DNA of 64,000 nt. Origin: an uncultured SAR116 cluster alpha proteobacterium (lineage in GTDB: Bacteria; Pseudomonadota; Alphaproteobacteria; Puniceispirillales; Puniceispirillaceae). The translations under genes and the position numbers were made by a program. Shown piece after piece: positions 1 to 9,497 of the stretch. The notes below the pieces were generated by a model. The model ran no database searches. It saw only the letters and a list, made by a program, of their open reading frames with translations, and was not told the origin of the DNA. The stretch covers positions 53,273 to 117,272 of the forward strand of contig CACNSW010000001.1 in assembly GCA_902623185.1 (NCBI GenBank). Direction: 5' to 3'. How positions within the stretch are numbered: position 1 is the stretch's first letter; the number at the start of each line of letters is the position of its first letter.

Positions 1-361
1 ATTGGATGTTGTGGTTTTAGCCGCTCCTCAATTATCACTCGTCGAAATGCGCCAGGTGGCAACTCATTGTGCTGGTCGACAGGTAAAAAAACCCCTGATC
101 GTTTGTACTTCACCACAGGTCTATGGCGATGCGACTCGGATGGGATTTGTTGAAATGATCGAGGATGCAGGTGGAACCGTTCTCCAGGGCACCTGTTTCT
201 ATAATCAATATGCTCGTGAGATTGGCGAAGTAAATGGTTGGGTCAATCTCCTAAGCAATTCGGCGAAAATCGTCAATATTCTTGGTGGCTATGGCTATCG
301 GCCTTCGCTGGCCAGTATGGAAAATTGCATTGAAGCAGCTATTACGGGGAAAATGGCGTGA
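1..361 (+). CDS. Aconitase X large (catalytic) subunit, 3' end only
   Basis: C-terminal 119 or so residues of an AcnX/DUF521-type catalytic subunit; the 5' part lies before the window and the TTG taken as start by the ORF track is internal. Visible family-like segments are TSPQVYGDATRMGF and GTCFYNQYA. The next gene encodes the matching DUF126 swivel subunit and starts within this gene's stop codon (GTGA overlap), the usual layout of two-subunit bacterial AcnX. Characterised two-subunit members dehydrate cis-3-hydroxy-L-proline to delta1-pyrroline-2-carboxylate in the cytoplasm. The exact substrate here is inferred from the family only. Confidence 0.8.
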   Translation, partial: LDVVVLAAPQLSLVEMRQVATHCAGRQVKKPLIVCTSPQVYGDATRMGFVEMIEDAGGTVLQGTCFYNQYAREIGEVNGWVNLLSNSAKIVNILGGYGYRPSLASMENCIEAAITGKMA

Positions 362-771
362 CCCAGATATTCCTCTGCCACGCCGGCATTGGCCCCATCG
401 TCAGTGGCGAAGCTCTTGTAGCCGCAGATAATTTCTCCGCCCGTTATGATCTTGACCGCATTAATGGCGTGTTTTCACGCCCACAGCACTTGCTGTTCGG
501 TCAATCCTACAAGAACAAAATTTTGGTGTTGAACACGGCCAAGGGAGGTGTAGCAACTGCCTGGATGCTTAATGAGATGGTAGCCAGGGATGTCGCGCCA
601 AAGGGTCTGGTTCTCAACAGAGCAAATACAGTGTTGGCGCAAGGAGCAGCGATGGCCAACATGACACTTGTTGATAGGTTTGCAGATGGCGACATCACCA
701 AGCTGATCAAAACTGGACAGATTATCACAGTCGTTCCAGAAGCAGGCCGTGTCGAGCTAGCGTCCGGATGA
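358..771 (+). CDS. Aconitase X small (swivel) subunit, DUF126
   Basis: A 137-residue protein beginning with GTG that overlaps the stop of the catalytic subunit by four bases, implying translational coupling. It has the DUF126 pattern: an early Gly-rich segment (GPIVSGEALVA), then SRPQHLLFGQSYKNKI and a conserved core around NTAKGGVATAWML and LNRANTVLAQGA. In AcnX enzymes this domain closes over the active site of the large subunit. Together they form a probable cis-3-hydroxy-L-proline dehydratase (hydroxyproline catabolism). The start is supported by the overlap and by the length matching stand-alone DUF126 proteins. Confidence 0.85.
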   Translation: MTQIFLCHAGIGPIVSGEALVAADNFSARYDLDRINGVFSRPQHLLFGQSYKNKILVLNTAKGGVATAWMLNEMVARDVAPKGLVLNRANTVLAQGAAMANMTLVDRFADGDITKLIKTGQIITVVPEAGRVELASG

Positions 772-913
772 TTATCTAGCGAAAGACAACGAGCATTTTG
801 GCCCGCTTATTGCAAGAAATTTTAAGTATCGTCAAATATTGACGGAGATAAACACGAAATTGTAACGTCTGCGCAGATTTTAGTGGCTCGATTATTTGGT
901 ACTGGGGTCAATA

Positions 914-1675
914 ATGAATGAAGAGTTAGAGGTAGAAGGTCACCTCATTGAGATTATCGAGGAAGATTCATACGCTGAAGCCGCATCACATCGGATCAGC
1001 GACAAAATTACTGCGTACATTCCTCAGCTTCTAGAAATCGGTTCGATCAAGCAATTCAAAAATCTTTTCTATGGTGAGAGAACCAAGGTCGATGAACAAA
1101 TTCGTGTGATTTCTGATTTTGCACAGATTGAAATCGAAATCATTGGCGAAACAAAATGGATTGTTGTTGACGTTTACATCCCAGAAATTCTTGAACGCGT
1201 GCAGGAGATCTTGGTCGAAGCTGAACTTGAAATGCGCCAAACAGGGGAAGACCCAATCAAATTGCGCGGCCAAATCCCTAATCCAAATGATACGGAACTT
1301 ACTGTGATGCTCGATGGCTTGGATACCACTGCGTCTCGAACACTGAGCGCAATCAATTCCGTAAAGGGTGACGCGCTATCAAGATTGAGGTCAGCCATGG
1401 ACAAAGAGTTCATCGAACCAATTGATGCAAAAGAAGCTGGGATTGGAATAACACGCGTTCATGCCGAAGCAACTGAGGTCGTTAAAGTACTGAGACTAAA
1501 AAAACGAATGGAATTATTAGGACGGCGTTTTCAAATATCCAGCGATGAGGAAAAGGGCCTGATGCCCAAACTCGAGCAAGAAAAATATATTGAAATCGCA
1601 GTTACCGAGAGCCTGGAGACAGTAAAACAAGAGCAAGCTGCAGAAAAGGCCCCGGTTGAGGTCGAGGATGCTTAA
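914..1675 (+). CDS. Hypothetical acidic cytoplasmic protein
   Basis: I do not recognise this family. The ORF track begins at a TTG (896), but ATG at 914 (MNEELEVEG) is the more likely start, giving 253 residues. The protein is soluble, with no signal peptide or membrane segment. It is strongly acidic at both ends, and alternating charged/hydrophobic stretches in the middle (IEIEIIGETKWIVVDVYIP) suggest beta strands followed by helices. The tail is rich in Glu, Ala and Val. It stands alone downstream of the AcnX pair with a gap of about 140 bases, so it is probably a separate unit. Confidence 0.6.
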   Translation: MNEELEVEGHLIEIIEEDSYAEAASHRISDKITAYIPQLLEIGSIKQFKNLFYGERTKVDEQIRVISDFAQIEIEIIGETKWIVVDVYIPEILERVQEILVEAELEMRQTGEDPIKLRGQIPNPNDTELTVMLDGLDTTASRTLSAINSVKGDALSRLRSAMDKEFIEPIDAKEAGIGITRVHAEATEVVKVLRLKKRMELLGRRFQISSDEEKGLMPKLEQEKYIEIAVTESLETVKQEQAAEKAPVEVEDA

Positions 1676-2482
1676 GTATTTTGCTCTCTCTACTACCTGT
1701 TAGATACACCGGTACCCTCACATTTCTTGGCCGACAAGAAATGTAAGATTTGCTCCTCTATTATATTGATCCAAATGTCGTAGCCAACTTTCTATGCCAT
1801 TTTCCATGTGATGGTCTGCAACGTTTTCTTGCATTGCCTGGTGCCACCAGCTCCTAGGCAACCTATCCCAATTTTACATTTGGCATCCGAAATGTTGACC
1901 ACTTTGCCTCTGCTGTCTTGAACCATCACAGAAACTCTTTCAACAACGCTTAAACTATTGTTCCTATCTTGTGACCTTAGAATGAGAGCGATTAACAATC
2001 CTTGTTGGTTATCGCCAAAAACAACTTCTTTGGCGGATGAGGTCGTTTCCCTTTCATGGGCGGAACTTTCTCTATGGCCCGTCCCAAAATAACGACAAGG
2101 AAACAGGATACGCAGAAAAACCCTTTGAAAAGTTGCATGCGACCACCCCAAAAAAAAATTGGAGATATAGTTTTTAGCAATGAAATAAACTATATTCTAT
2201 GAGTCGCCGTTATTAGTCCAAGCTCAGGTCTTCCCCGTTGTGCTTATGTTTTAGAAAAAAATAAATCTATTTTTTAGGTCGTCTCTAACAACTTTTTTAC
2301 ATCTTCGATTGGTCTCACGAATAGATTAGCGAGATGAGACGTATAAAAGGATTGCAAAACGATTTCATAACATTGGATCAGTGTTGAGTCAGCGAGGTCA
2401 AAGACGTTAAAAAAAGACATGAATGCTTAGCGGTTGAAAATCAAAATTTCTTGAAGCACCGTTTCCGCCGAAGAGTTAACAT
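1676..2482. other. 807-base gap with one doubtful minus-strand coding remnant
   Basis: No confident gene. On the minus strand two overlapping frames (1992-2180 and 1792-2151) look like halves of one small exported protein. The first supplies a hydrophobic start (MQLFKGFFCVSCFLVVILG) and the second a soluble end (SVVERVSVMVQDSRGK). They could be joined by a frameshift near 2030-2060. From 2180 to 2482 I see only AT-rich sequence, presumably the promoter region of the gene starting at 2483. Confidence 0.3.
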
Positions 2483-3106
2483 ATGCAAGAATCATTTGAT
2501 GATAAAACATGGGCCAACAAACTGGAAACTGGGTTGGAAGCCATAACCTTTCTTGAAATTAATGATCCTACGAATGTGATCAATGACGCCGTTGACAGCC
2601 TTTATGCGAATATGGCGGAGAACGTTGCCATCTGCGAGACCACTATTAATCAAATCAGCAATGATGCCTATCGGAGTATTGCGCTAGCGAGGCTTCACTA
2701 TAAAAAGATCGAACGGTTTGCTTTGGTTTTACCGGATGAATTCATGTATCCTGACGACAACAACATTCTATTTTCAGAAGAGTTTGACAGCAAGGTGTTT
2801 CAACTCTGGGCTAATGTAAACCGAAGTATTCTTGGATTAGAAGAAATCTTGGCCTGCCTTAGCGATGACATCGCAACTGCCATAAGACAGCGTGTCGAGA
2901 TGCTTAATTTTGCCGAGGATTTTGACGAGTGGATGCAAAAAACAGATGAAAATATTCTCCAAGGGTCAGATAGGGAAAAAAAGCACGTCGACATAGATGA
3001 CACAATTTCCAATGCTGTACAGAGCGGTGCTGCGAGTTCGATCATTTTTCTCCTTGTCGCTGCTGCTCTCTTGGCGCCGCTTCTGAGTATGTGTACACAA
3101 ACATGA
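2483..3106 (+). CDS. Hypothetical protein with C-terminal membrane anchor
   Basis: 207 residues, family not recognised. The first 180 residues are acidic and predicted mainly helical and soluble. The last 25 (ASSIIFLLVAAALLAPLLS) form a single hydrophobic segment followed by a very short tail, so it may be a tail-anchored protein with its bulk in the cytoplasm. The start ATG is preceded by a weak purine-rich stretch (GAAGAG). The methyltransferase gene follows after 21 bases on the same strand, so co-transcription is likely, but no functional link can be read from the sequence. Confidence 0.65.
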   Translation: MQESFDDKTWANKLETGLEAITFLEINDPTNVINDAVDSLYANMAENVAICETTINQISNDAYRSIALARLHYKKIERFALVLPDEFMYPDDNNILFSEEFDSKVFQLWANVNRSILGLEEILACLSDDIATAIRQRVEMLNFAEDFDEWMQKTDENILQGSDREKKHVDIDDTISNAVQSGAASSIIFLLVAAALLAPLLSMCTQT

Positions 3107-3127
3107 ACCTCAGATCGAGAAAAAGGC

Positions 3128-3724
3128 ATGGCAGACAAACAAACGCTTAACGTTTATGACGATAATGTGGATAAATACCGACAGCTCGTCGATAAGCTAC
3201 CAGAACTTGAGTCGATTACTCAATTCACCAGACAACTTAACCCTGGGGCGCTGATACTTGATTTAGGCTGCGGCATAGGCAATGCGGCGGCTCGGATGCG
3301 TGAACGGGGGTTTAACCTTGAATGCATTGATGGATCGCCCGAGATGGTCAAGGCCGCAAATGACACCTTTTCTTTGAATGCCAAGACGGCTTTTTTCAGT
3401 GACCTAGATACGATTGCGCATTACGACGGGATATGGGCCAACTTCAGCCTACTGCACACGCCCAAAGCAGATTTTCCAGCGAATTTACAGGCGATTAATA
3501 CTGCCCTAAAACCCGGAGGCTATTTTTTCATATCGCTAAAAACTGGAGAAGGTGAAAACCGTGATGTGCTTGGCAGATTCTATGCCTATTATAAGGAAGA
3601 TGAACTGAAAAACCTATTGCTACAAACCGGCTTCAAGCCGGGTCACACAAAGCGAGGTAAGTTGCGCGGCATGGCCGGCGATTTAGAGGATTGGTTTAGT
3701 GTCATCAGTTGTAAACAAAGGTAG
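3128..3724 (+). CDS. Class I SAM-dependent methyltransferase
   Basis: 198 residues with a canonical Rossmann methyltransferase core. Motif I is LILDLGCGIGNAA (about residues 41-53), the acidic residue ending strand 2 lies in LECIDGSPEMV, a motif-IV-like segment is HYDGIWANFSLLH, and post-motif KPGGYFFISLKTG is followed by the C-terminal strands. The size and lack of extra domains resemble small UbiE/tellurite-resistance-type methyltransferases acting on small molecules. The substrate cannot be deduced. A purine-rich ribosome site (AAAAAGG) sits just before the ATG. It lies 21 bases after the preceding hypothetical gene and is probably in its operon. Confidence 0.85.
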   Translation: MADKQTLNVYDDNVDKYRQLVDKLPELESITQFTRQLNPGALILDLGCGIGNAAARMRERGFNLECIDGSPEMVKAANDTFSLNAKTAFFSDLDTIAHYDGIWANFSLLHTPKADFPANLQAINTALKPGGYFFISLKTGEGENRDVLGRFYAYYKEDELKNLLLQTGFKPGHTKRGKLRGMAGDLEDWFSVISCKQR

Positions 3725-3926
3725 ATGATGCCCAAGTTTTTATGAACCTCCAGCTATTCGCAGATTTCAAAGAAACTACTTCGCCGGCAGATTCAAGCAC
3801 AATATACGAATAATTGAAAATATCTGACAGAAGGGTCACACATTTTCATATTCACCCCGCAATGACATATGCAAAAAAATCATGTATCACAGCCTTTCAT
3901 AAAGAATTCAATTTAAGGGCCACCCC

Positions 3927-4757
3927 ATGAAGTCAATTTTGATTACAGGCTGTTCAAGTGGTATTGGCCTTAATGCCGCGCTTTCCTTTCGCGATGCAGG
4001 CTGGGTCGTGATCGCCAGTTGCCGCAAGTTGGAGGATTGCGAAACAATGCGCAGTACATATGGAATGCAGAGCGTCCGCATTGACTATGAGGACGAGGAG
4101 AGCATCCGGAGTGGCTTTGCCACCACACTCGAAATCACGAACAAACAGCTTGATGTGCTATTCAATAATGGAGCCTACGCAGTTCCTGCTCTTGTCGAAG
4201 ATCTACCAACCGATGCGCTACGAGCGATTTTTGAGGCAAATTTCTTCGGTTGGCACACGCTTACACGACTTGCCATCGCACAGATGCGCCAACAATCCGA
4301 GGGCCGAATCATTCAGAATTCATCAGTGCTTGGCTTCGCTCCCTTGAAGTTCAGAGGGGCCTATAATGCCACCAAATTTGCACTAGAGGGATTGACAGAT
4401 ACTATGCGTTTGGAACTGCACCGAACTAATATTCACCTTATCCTCGTCGAACCTGGACCGATCCGAACACGTATCAGAGAAAACGCCTATGAACAATTTA
4501 AACATTGGATTGACTGGAGGGATACCGTTAGCAAATCTTGGTATGAAAATATCGCAATCCCTCACCTTTCTGCCATTAACCCACCGCCTGAAACTTTTGA
4601 ATTGATGCCGGATGCAGTCACCAACGCAGTGATACAAGCCGCTACCGCATCACGCCCAAAACTACGGTACAGAGTTACCACCAGTACAACTTTAATGATG
4701 ATCTTTCGGCGTATCCTCACCTCCCGTGCCTATGACAGGCTAGCGCGTCGCCTATAA
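3927..4757 (+). CDS. Short-chain dehydrogenase/reductase (SDR)
   Basis: 276 residues, classical SDR. The N-terminal cofactor motif TGCSSGIG lies at residues 7-14, NNGAYA replaces the usual NNAG, the catalytic Ser lies in QNSSVLGF, and the YxxxK pair is in YNATKFALEG. EPGPIRT follows the active site. The C-terminal extension (about residues 190-276) is typical of SDRs acting on larger or lipid-like substrates. An NAD(P)(H)-dependent alcohol/ketone oxidoreduction is expected; the substrate is unknown. It is a single gene about 200 bases after the methyltransferase. Confidence 0.9.
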   Translation: MKSILITGCSSGIGLNAALSFRDAGWVVIASCRKLEDCETMRSTYGMQSVRIDYEDEESIRSGFATTLEITNKQLDVLFNNGAYAVPALVEDLPTDALRAIFEANFFGWHTLTRLAIAQMRQQSEGRIIQNSSVLGFAPLKFRGAYNATKFALEGLTDTMRLELHRTNIHLILVEPGPIRTRIRENAYEQFKHWIDWRDTVSKSWYENIAIPHLSAINPPPETFELMPDAVTNAVIQAATASRPKLRYRVTTSTTLMMIFRRILTSRAYDRLARRL

Positions 4758-4929
4758 CAATAGTGGCCAAGCATCAGAAACAAACAAGTTAATAGCCTTC
4801 GCTGTATTGTCCCAGGCATAATGGGGAGTGGATTACGGAACCATCATTATGTTGATGCTAGCCTCCCTTCTAACAGAAACATCAAAAGCATTATTGGCCT
4901 TTGACTGCCCACAGTAAGCCTCTGTATAC

Positions 4930-5187
4930 TAATACTTTTCAATGATCTGGAGACAGCGATAATACTTATACTTGTCCTTTAATTTGTGCCCAATCTCCAG
5001 CAAGCGCTTGTTGGTGTTATGGCTGGAACGTTACTGAGATGGTTTTAGCCACTATTGTTACCTGCGACAGTTGCTGTCTGTCTGGAGATAGCCCTATTTA
5101 CGCTATTTCATCCACATTGGCTCCAGTCGATGATTGAAATTCTTATACTTCTGTATGCCGCCTTAGGCCTTATCGCCCCGCAGTAGC
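4930..5187 (+). pseudogene. Probable remnant of a small membrane-protein gene
   Basis: One plus-strand frame reads as continuous hydrophobic protein (NDLETAIILILVL, then ALVGVMAGTLLRWF, then VCLEIALFTLFHPHWLQSM, then IEILILLYAALGLIAPQ), ending at a stop at 5185-5187. It is interrupted by two in-frame stops, at about 4979 and 5050. The run of membrane-like segments in a single frame is unlikely by chance, so this looks like a decayed gene. The rest of the 4758-5524 gap holds nothing else I can support. Confidence 0.35.
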
Positions 5188-5524
5188 TAATTGAATAACA
5201 ATCATGAACGGCCAGTCGGTGTGGTTTGTGAGCTAATGAACGGTGTTCTAACCGGCTTCTTCGAAGCGTATATGGATAGTTAAGAATAGAAGAACCTCAG
5301 CGAAATGGGTTCGATCGAGGGGAAGTAGAGAAATACGAGTAAGACATGTGTCACCGAATGTTTAATTATCTATATCAAGTGGATGAATTTGGAATCAAAC
5401 ATGCAGCTACTAACCCCTTGAACTTGCTTTTGGTAACTTTATTGAGTGAGTGTCTGTTTGATGCAAACCGACGGCTTAGCAACCATAAGTCCCTTGCTAT
5501 TGGTTTTAAAGTACTAAGGGAAAG

Positions 5525-6451
5525 CTATTGATCCCCTAGCCAAATACCACGACCCAGATCATTTAGCGCCCCAACGATTCGCGCAAAACTTTGCTTTGCG
5601 CGAGATACAGTATGGCGGCCCCGCAAATAGCCATGCACCAGCCCCGGTTCATTGATCCACAGGGATTTGCCACCCGCAGCGGCAATCCGCTGACAATATT
5701 CACGACCATCATCACTCAATGGGTCACACTCGGCCGAGACCACGATCGTTGGCGGCAACTCGGAAAACTCCCGGTCCGTTAAGGGCGCAAAGGTTGGATC
5801 ATGGCGCGGTGGTTGGCCTTTTACCCTGATTCGCTCAAAAAACATTACATCATCAAGTGACAGCATAGGTGCGGCAGCATGAACTAAATAGCTACCGCGG
5901 CCAGGATCACCGCCAAGAGCTGGGTAAATTAACAGCTGGCCTACAATTTGTGCAGTCCTGTCTCGAAGAGTATGCGCAACCGCTGCTGCTAAATTACCCC
6001 CGGCGCTGTCACCACACAAAAGGAGGGGCAGATTCTCCATCTGAAGCACATACCGGGTGGCAGCCAGTGCATCATCAAACATTGATGGGTGGCGGTATTC
6101 CGGTGCGAGCCGGTAATCAACGGCAAACAAATCATAGTTAGTCGCTGCACAAATCTCAGCGCACAAATCATCATGGCTCTCCAACCCACCCATTATAAAG
6201 CCGCCACCATGAAAATATACAATGCGGGCACCACTACCACCAGCACTGTAGTGTCTTAGACCAACACTGCCTGTCCTGCGCTCTTTAACCTTAATGCGCT
6301 CGGGTCGGCCCACAGCAAAAGCTCTACACATTGCATCATAAAGGCGGCGCTGCTCAAAAACTGAGAGCTGCACTGCGCTCTTAGGGTAGTAGCTATACGA
6401 AACACGTATGAATCTCCATGTCTCAGAGTCAATCATCGCGTCGTAATCCAT
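5525..6451 (-). CDS. Alpha/beta hydrolase of the hormone-sensitive lipase family
   Basis: About 308 residues from ATG at 6451, preferred over the upstream ATG at 6475 because a strong GGGAGG ribosome site lies just before it. HSL-family hallmarks are present: oxyanion-hole motif HGGGF, nucleophile motif GDSAGGN, acid in SAECDPLSDDG, and the catalytic His in EPGLVHGYL near the C-terminus. These enzymes hydrolyse short-chain carboxylic esters in the cytoplasm; the physiological substrate is not evident. It is transcribed divergently from the EamA gene at 6635, with the promoters of both probably in the 180-base gap. Confidence 0.9.
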   Translation of the reverse strand: MDYDAMIDSETWRFIRVSYSYYPKSAVQLSVFEQRRLYDAMCRAFAVGRPERIKVKERRTGSVGLRHYSAGGSGARIVYFHGGGFIMGGLESHDDLCAEICAATNYDLFAVDYRLAPEYRHPSMFDDALAATRYVLQMENLPLLLCGDSAGGNLAAAVAHTLRDRTAQIVGQLLIYPALGGDPGRGSYLVHAAAPMLSLDDVMFFERIRVKGQPPRHDPTFAPLTDREFSELPPTIVVSAECDPLSDDGREYCQRIAAAGGKSLWINEPGLVHGYLRGRHTVSRAKQSFARIVGALNDLGRGIWLGDQ

Positions 6452-6634
6452 AATCTTCCTCCCAACTGATGACACTCAGGCAAACAAATTAGCAATGAAC
6501 CTAGCCCAAATCTCAGCATAAAGGTAATCGATGCTCACCCTGATATTTTTCACACAATTTATAATTTAACGGGGTAGATTACAGAAAGTGATTGTCAACC
6601 CTCTACGGGCTAATCCAGAAAAGGTAACAGGTCG

Positions 6635-7564
6635 ATGTTAAAAAACATATCACCTTCAAGTAAAGGTGCCATCATGCTCGTTACTGGTATCTCAATTTTC
6701 GGTTTTTCCGACAACCTCACCCTAATGGTCTCTAATCAGGTAGGTGTTGGTCAGTTTCATTTTAGTCGATCAATGTTTGCAATTATAATAGTTGCTTTTT
6801 TGGGCCGAGTGTGGGGTTTGTCTGTAGTTCCGCGCTATTGGAAGCCAGTATTGGCAAGAACAGGTTGTATGGTCACATCAATGCTTCTTTATTTTGGCGT
6901 TATGCCGATGATGCCAATTGCCGAAGCTGGAGCAGGATTGTTTTCCTCACCAATTTTTGTTCTACTGTTCTCAATTTTCTTTTTAAAGGAGCGCATTGGC
7001 TGGCGGCGGATTTTTGCGGTAATTATAGGTAGCGTTGGCGTTCTGCTAGTGTTGCGCCCTGGGAGTGTTGGATTTTCCATCTACCACATGCTGCCCATAC
7101 TTGCCGGCGCATCCTATGCCATCGGATCCATCATCACTTATCGTTACCTGCGTGAAGAGAGCTGTCTCGCAATCTTAATGAGTTTTCTTGTTAGCATTGG
7201 GGCAGTCGGAGCATTTGTCACAACAGGACTGACTTATTTTCCTGTCGCCACCGAACTGTATGATCAGGCACCGTTTTTGTTCTCTGGTTGGCAGGCTGTT
7301 TATGGCATGTTTTGGGTCTGGATCGTAGCGATTGCTGTTGGTGCATCTATCGCGCTGTCACTGATGACACGAGCGTATCAGCTAACAAAGACAAGTTACG
7401 CGGCAATTTATGAGTATGCTTATTTGCTCTCGGTAGGGCTTTTTAGTTGGCTATTTTGGGACGTGATCCCTAACGCTATCAGCATTGTTGGGATATTTCT
7501 GATTATTCTGGCAGGTGTTATAATCATGTTGGCGCAGCAACGCCACAGTGAATACCTAAGCTAA
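6635..7564 (+). CDS. EamA/DMT-family membrane transporter
   Basis: 309 residues, almost entirely hydrophobic, with about ten transmembrane helices arranged as two EamA repeats (roughly residues 12-145 and 155-300). Repeat-end signatures are visible in LFSIFFLKERIGWRRIFAVI followed by GSVGVLLVLRPG, and in the second half SLMTRAYQLTKTSYAA. The family comprises inner-membrane drug/metabolite exporters or importers. The substrate cannot be predicted. The last nine bases overlap the end of a convergent small membrane-protein ORF. Confidence 0.88.
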   Translation: MLKNISPSSKGAIMLVTGISIFGFSDNLTLMVSNQVGVGQFHFSRSMFAIIIVAFLGRVWGLSVVPRYWKPVLARTGCMVTSMLLYFGVMPMMPIAEAGAGLFSSPIFVLLFSIFFLKERIGWRRIFAVIIGSVGVLLVLRPGSVGFSIYHMLPILAGASYAIGSIITYRYLREESCLAILMSFLVSIGAVGAFVTTGLTYFPVATELYDQAPFLFSGWQAVYGMFWVWIVAIAVGASIALSLMTRAYQLTKTSYAAIYEYAYLLSVGLFSWLFWDVIPNAISIVGIFLIILAGVIIMLAQQRHSEYLS

Positions 7565-7897
7565 CTGACTGACTACAAAAGTTCGGTAGTAGGAACATTT
7601 ACCGTTATAGATTGGCATTAAAGTCAATGGCTTGTCGACTTGCTCGGCTTTCCCTTGCTTGTAAAAAGAACCAAAAGTTATAAGCAAAGAAAGCATACCA
7701 AAGATCGAACCAACTGTGTCACCGATCAAATATCCCCCGATAATCCCCAGAACATCGCCAGTTGGTTCCATATAGGCCTTAATGAGTGCTCCAGTCATCG
7801 AATTGAAAACAAATACCAAGATCACCGCAAATGCAATACCTCGCCAATTTGGCGTTTGATGAGCTTTAGGGTAAACACTAAGATTCATCAATTTCAT
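7556..7897 (-). CDS. Hypothetical small membrane protein
   Basis: 113 residues if started at ATG 7897 (MKLMNLSVYPK); the ORF track extends upstream to 7948. There are two or three hydrophobic segments (GIAFAVILVFVFNSMTGAL; VLGIIGGYLIGDTVGSIFG; GMLSLLITFGSF) and a short polar C-terminus. Family not recognised. It overlaps the end of the convergent EamA gene by nine bases. A second small membrane ORF (8015-8233) lies just upstream on the same strand. The two may be separate small genes or pieces of one disrupted gene. Confidence 0.5.
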   Translation of the reverse strand: MKLMNLSVYPKAHQTPNWRGIAFAVILVFVFNSMTGALIKAYMEPTGDVLGIIGGYLIGDTVGSIFGMLSLLITFGSFYKQGKAEQVDKPLTLMPIYNGKCSYYRTFVVSQLA

Positions 7898-8014
7898 GAA
7901 TTCAAAAGCAATGACCGTCGATGAAGCGGCAATTTTCGCACGCAACATATCCTTTATTGACGACGAAGAACCAATAAAACTCTACGTTACAGCATACGTG
8001 ACGGTGATTTTAGT

Positions 8015-8233
8015 CTACACAAGAGCAAGTAAAGCTTTAGAGCCCAATAGCCTGGACGCAAGTACTCTACAGGCATGAGATAGAAAGAATACGCTGGCGT
8101 ATGCAGTCAGTGAGCCAAGTATCTTTTCTTCAATTGGTCGTATCAAAAATATTTGCATAAACAGCACACAGATATGGATTAGAGCGACAATGCCCAACCA
8201 ATTTGAAATAAAATTTGTCAGAAATAACTTCAC
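8015..8233 (-). CDS. Hypothetical 72-residue membrane protein
   Basis: A short ORF with a hydrophobic first half (WLGIVALIHICVLFMQIFLI) and a second hydrophobic segment (SLTAYASVFFLSHAC), consistent with two transmembrane helices. Family not recognised. It precedes the 7556-7897 membrane ORF on the same strand by about 115 bases. Conservation elsewhere would be needed to treat it as real; size and composition are the only support. Confidence 0.35.
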   Translation of the reverse strand: MKLFLTNFISNWLGIVALIHICVLFMQIFLIRPIEEKILGSLTAYASVFFLSHACRVLASRLLGSKALLALV

Positions 8234-9065
8234 AGAATTCTATCTTGCTTGACCAACAGCCATAATGATAAGCCGCAACGATAATTTCATTATCAAATTT
8301 GCACAAATGTTACCATTCCGATGCGACTTTAATTAAGTGTTATAATTTCAGATAATTAGTTGAAGCGATCATTGTTTATTTTGGAACAAGTAATAAGAAT
8401 AAGGCCTTCGTTTGGCTTGAGCTCTGTCAAACCAAGCAAGAGCATCCCTACAAAACTATAGGCTATGGCACCGCAAACTCGCGGATAAAGATGAATTGCT
8501 TTTTTAAACATTGGTGACAATTCACTCCAAAGGTAAGGACTAACGTCAAACTATCCAATATTTGGTATTTCAACGCCACAAAGTGCGATACAAGACCACG
8601 CAAAACTTAATGGGAAGGGTATCTGCTTCAGACTCAAAACAGCGCGGTTGATCATTAATTACCTCACCAAAAGCAACTCTGCCATGTGGATATGAATCCG
8701 GGCGCGCCCCAGGTTTGCTCATCAGCTTAATCATAACAGGTGTATGAGGCATCTATTTCGTGACGCATAAAGGCCTTGGTTTGTGTTAACCACCATAAAT
8801 AGATACTATATGTCAGCAAACTGCAGGTGAATAATACGCGATATACTCTAGTAAAAAACAATCATACGGCTCTACATATCCTTATAGTTATTCGTACAAC
8901 GTAGATCGTACATATTGAGAACTCTAAAAATGCTTAACACTCGGCCAGGGGGCATACAGAGACAAAGACAGATGTTAAGGTTAGTTTGAACCAAAGGCTA
9001 ATTTTCATTATTTAGGACTTGGCGCGCGTCACCTAAAGTAGATGAGTAAGATATTGGTGATGCAA
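8234..9065. other. Non-coding, AT-rich gap of about 830 bases
   Basis: I see no supportable gene or RNA. The only ORF, 8570-8752 on the minus strand, is short and unlike anything I recognise, although its stretch KPGARPDSYPHGRVAFGEV has coding-like composition and could be a fragment of a lost gene. Confidence 0.4.
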
Positions 9066-9497
9066 TTAGACAGATGTGGTCAAGACCGCCACGCCCACTA
9101 AAACAATAAAAAGCGATGCTCTAGCTATTGGAGAAACTATTTTAATTACTTTCGGATTGGGTGGATTACCTTGCTTAGATTGTTTTGTTAAATGAAGGTT
9201 CAAAAAAGCCACTGTGCCAATTAGGGAAGTCGCACCTAAAAGCTTGAGGTGGAAAGGCCAGCCTAAATCAAAGCTACCGTATACTTTGTAGGTTAAAGGC
9301 ATTCCGGTAACCCAAAGTATGACTATTGCGATTAGGCCAAGTCTTGCTAACGTTTTCATTGTCTTTTGGACTGGCGGTGCTGGTGGGATTCCCGCTTTTT
9401 GGTGATTCTTAAACAACATAACATTTGCAACACCCAACCCGCCTGCCAAAAATAGCGATAAATAATGCAAGACTTTCAATACAATAACTGTGGTCAC
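9066..9497 (-). CDS. Four-helix integral membrane protein, unknown function
   Basis: 143 residues from a GTG at 9497, chosen because GGGAG lies just upstream; the ORF-track start at 9584 adds a basic stretch unlike the rest. Four transmembrane segments are visible: VLKVLHYLSLFLAGGLGVAN, RLGLIAIVILWVTGMPL, FHLKLLGATSLIGTVAFL and ASLFIVLVGVAVLTTS. Conserved-looking His residues occur in helix 1 (LHYLS), before helix 3 (FHLK) and just after it (LHLTK). That pattern resembles small CopD/b561-like membrane proteins, but I cannot assign the family. Confidence 0.6.
   Translation of the reverse strand: MTTVIVLKVLHYLSLFLAGGLGVANVMLFKNHQKAGIPPAPPVQKTMKTLARLGLIAIVILWVTGMPLTYKVYGSFDLGWPFHLKLLGATSLIGTVAFLNLHLTKQSKQGNPPNPKVIKIVSPIARASLFIVLVGVAVLTTSV

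Noticed and set aside
5346-5531. Plus-strand ORF of 61 codons
   Set aside because: No membrane, signal or family features; sits in a gene-poor stretch and overlaps the end of the esterase gene by a few bases.
8570-8752. Minus-strand ORF of 60 codons
   Set aside because: Too short, no ribosome site or recognisable domain; kept only as a possible gene fragment in the gap description.
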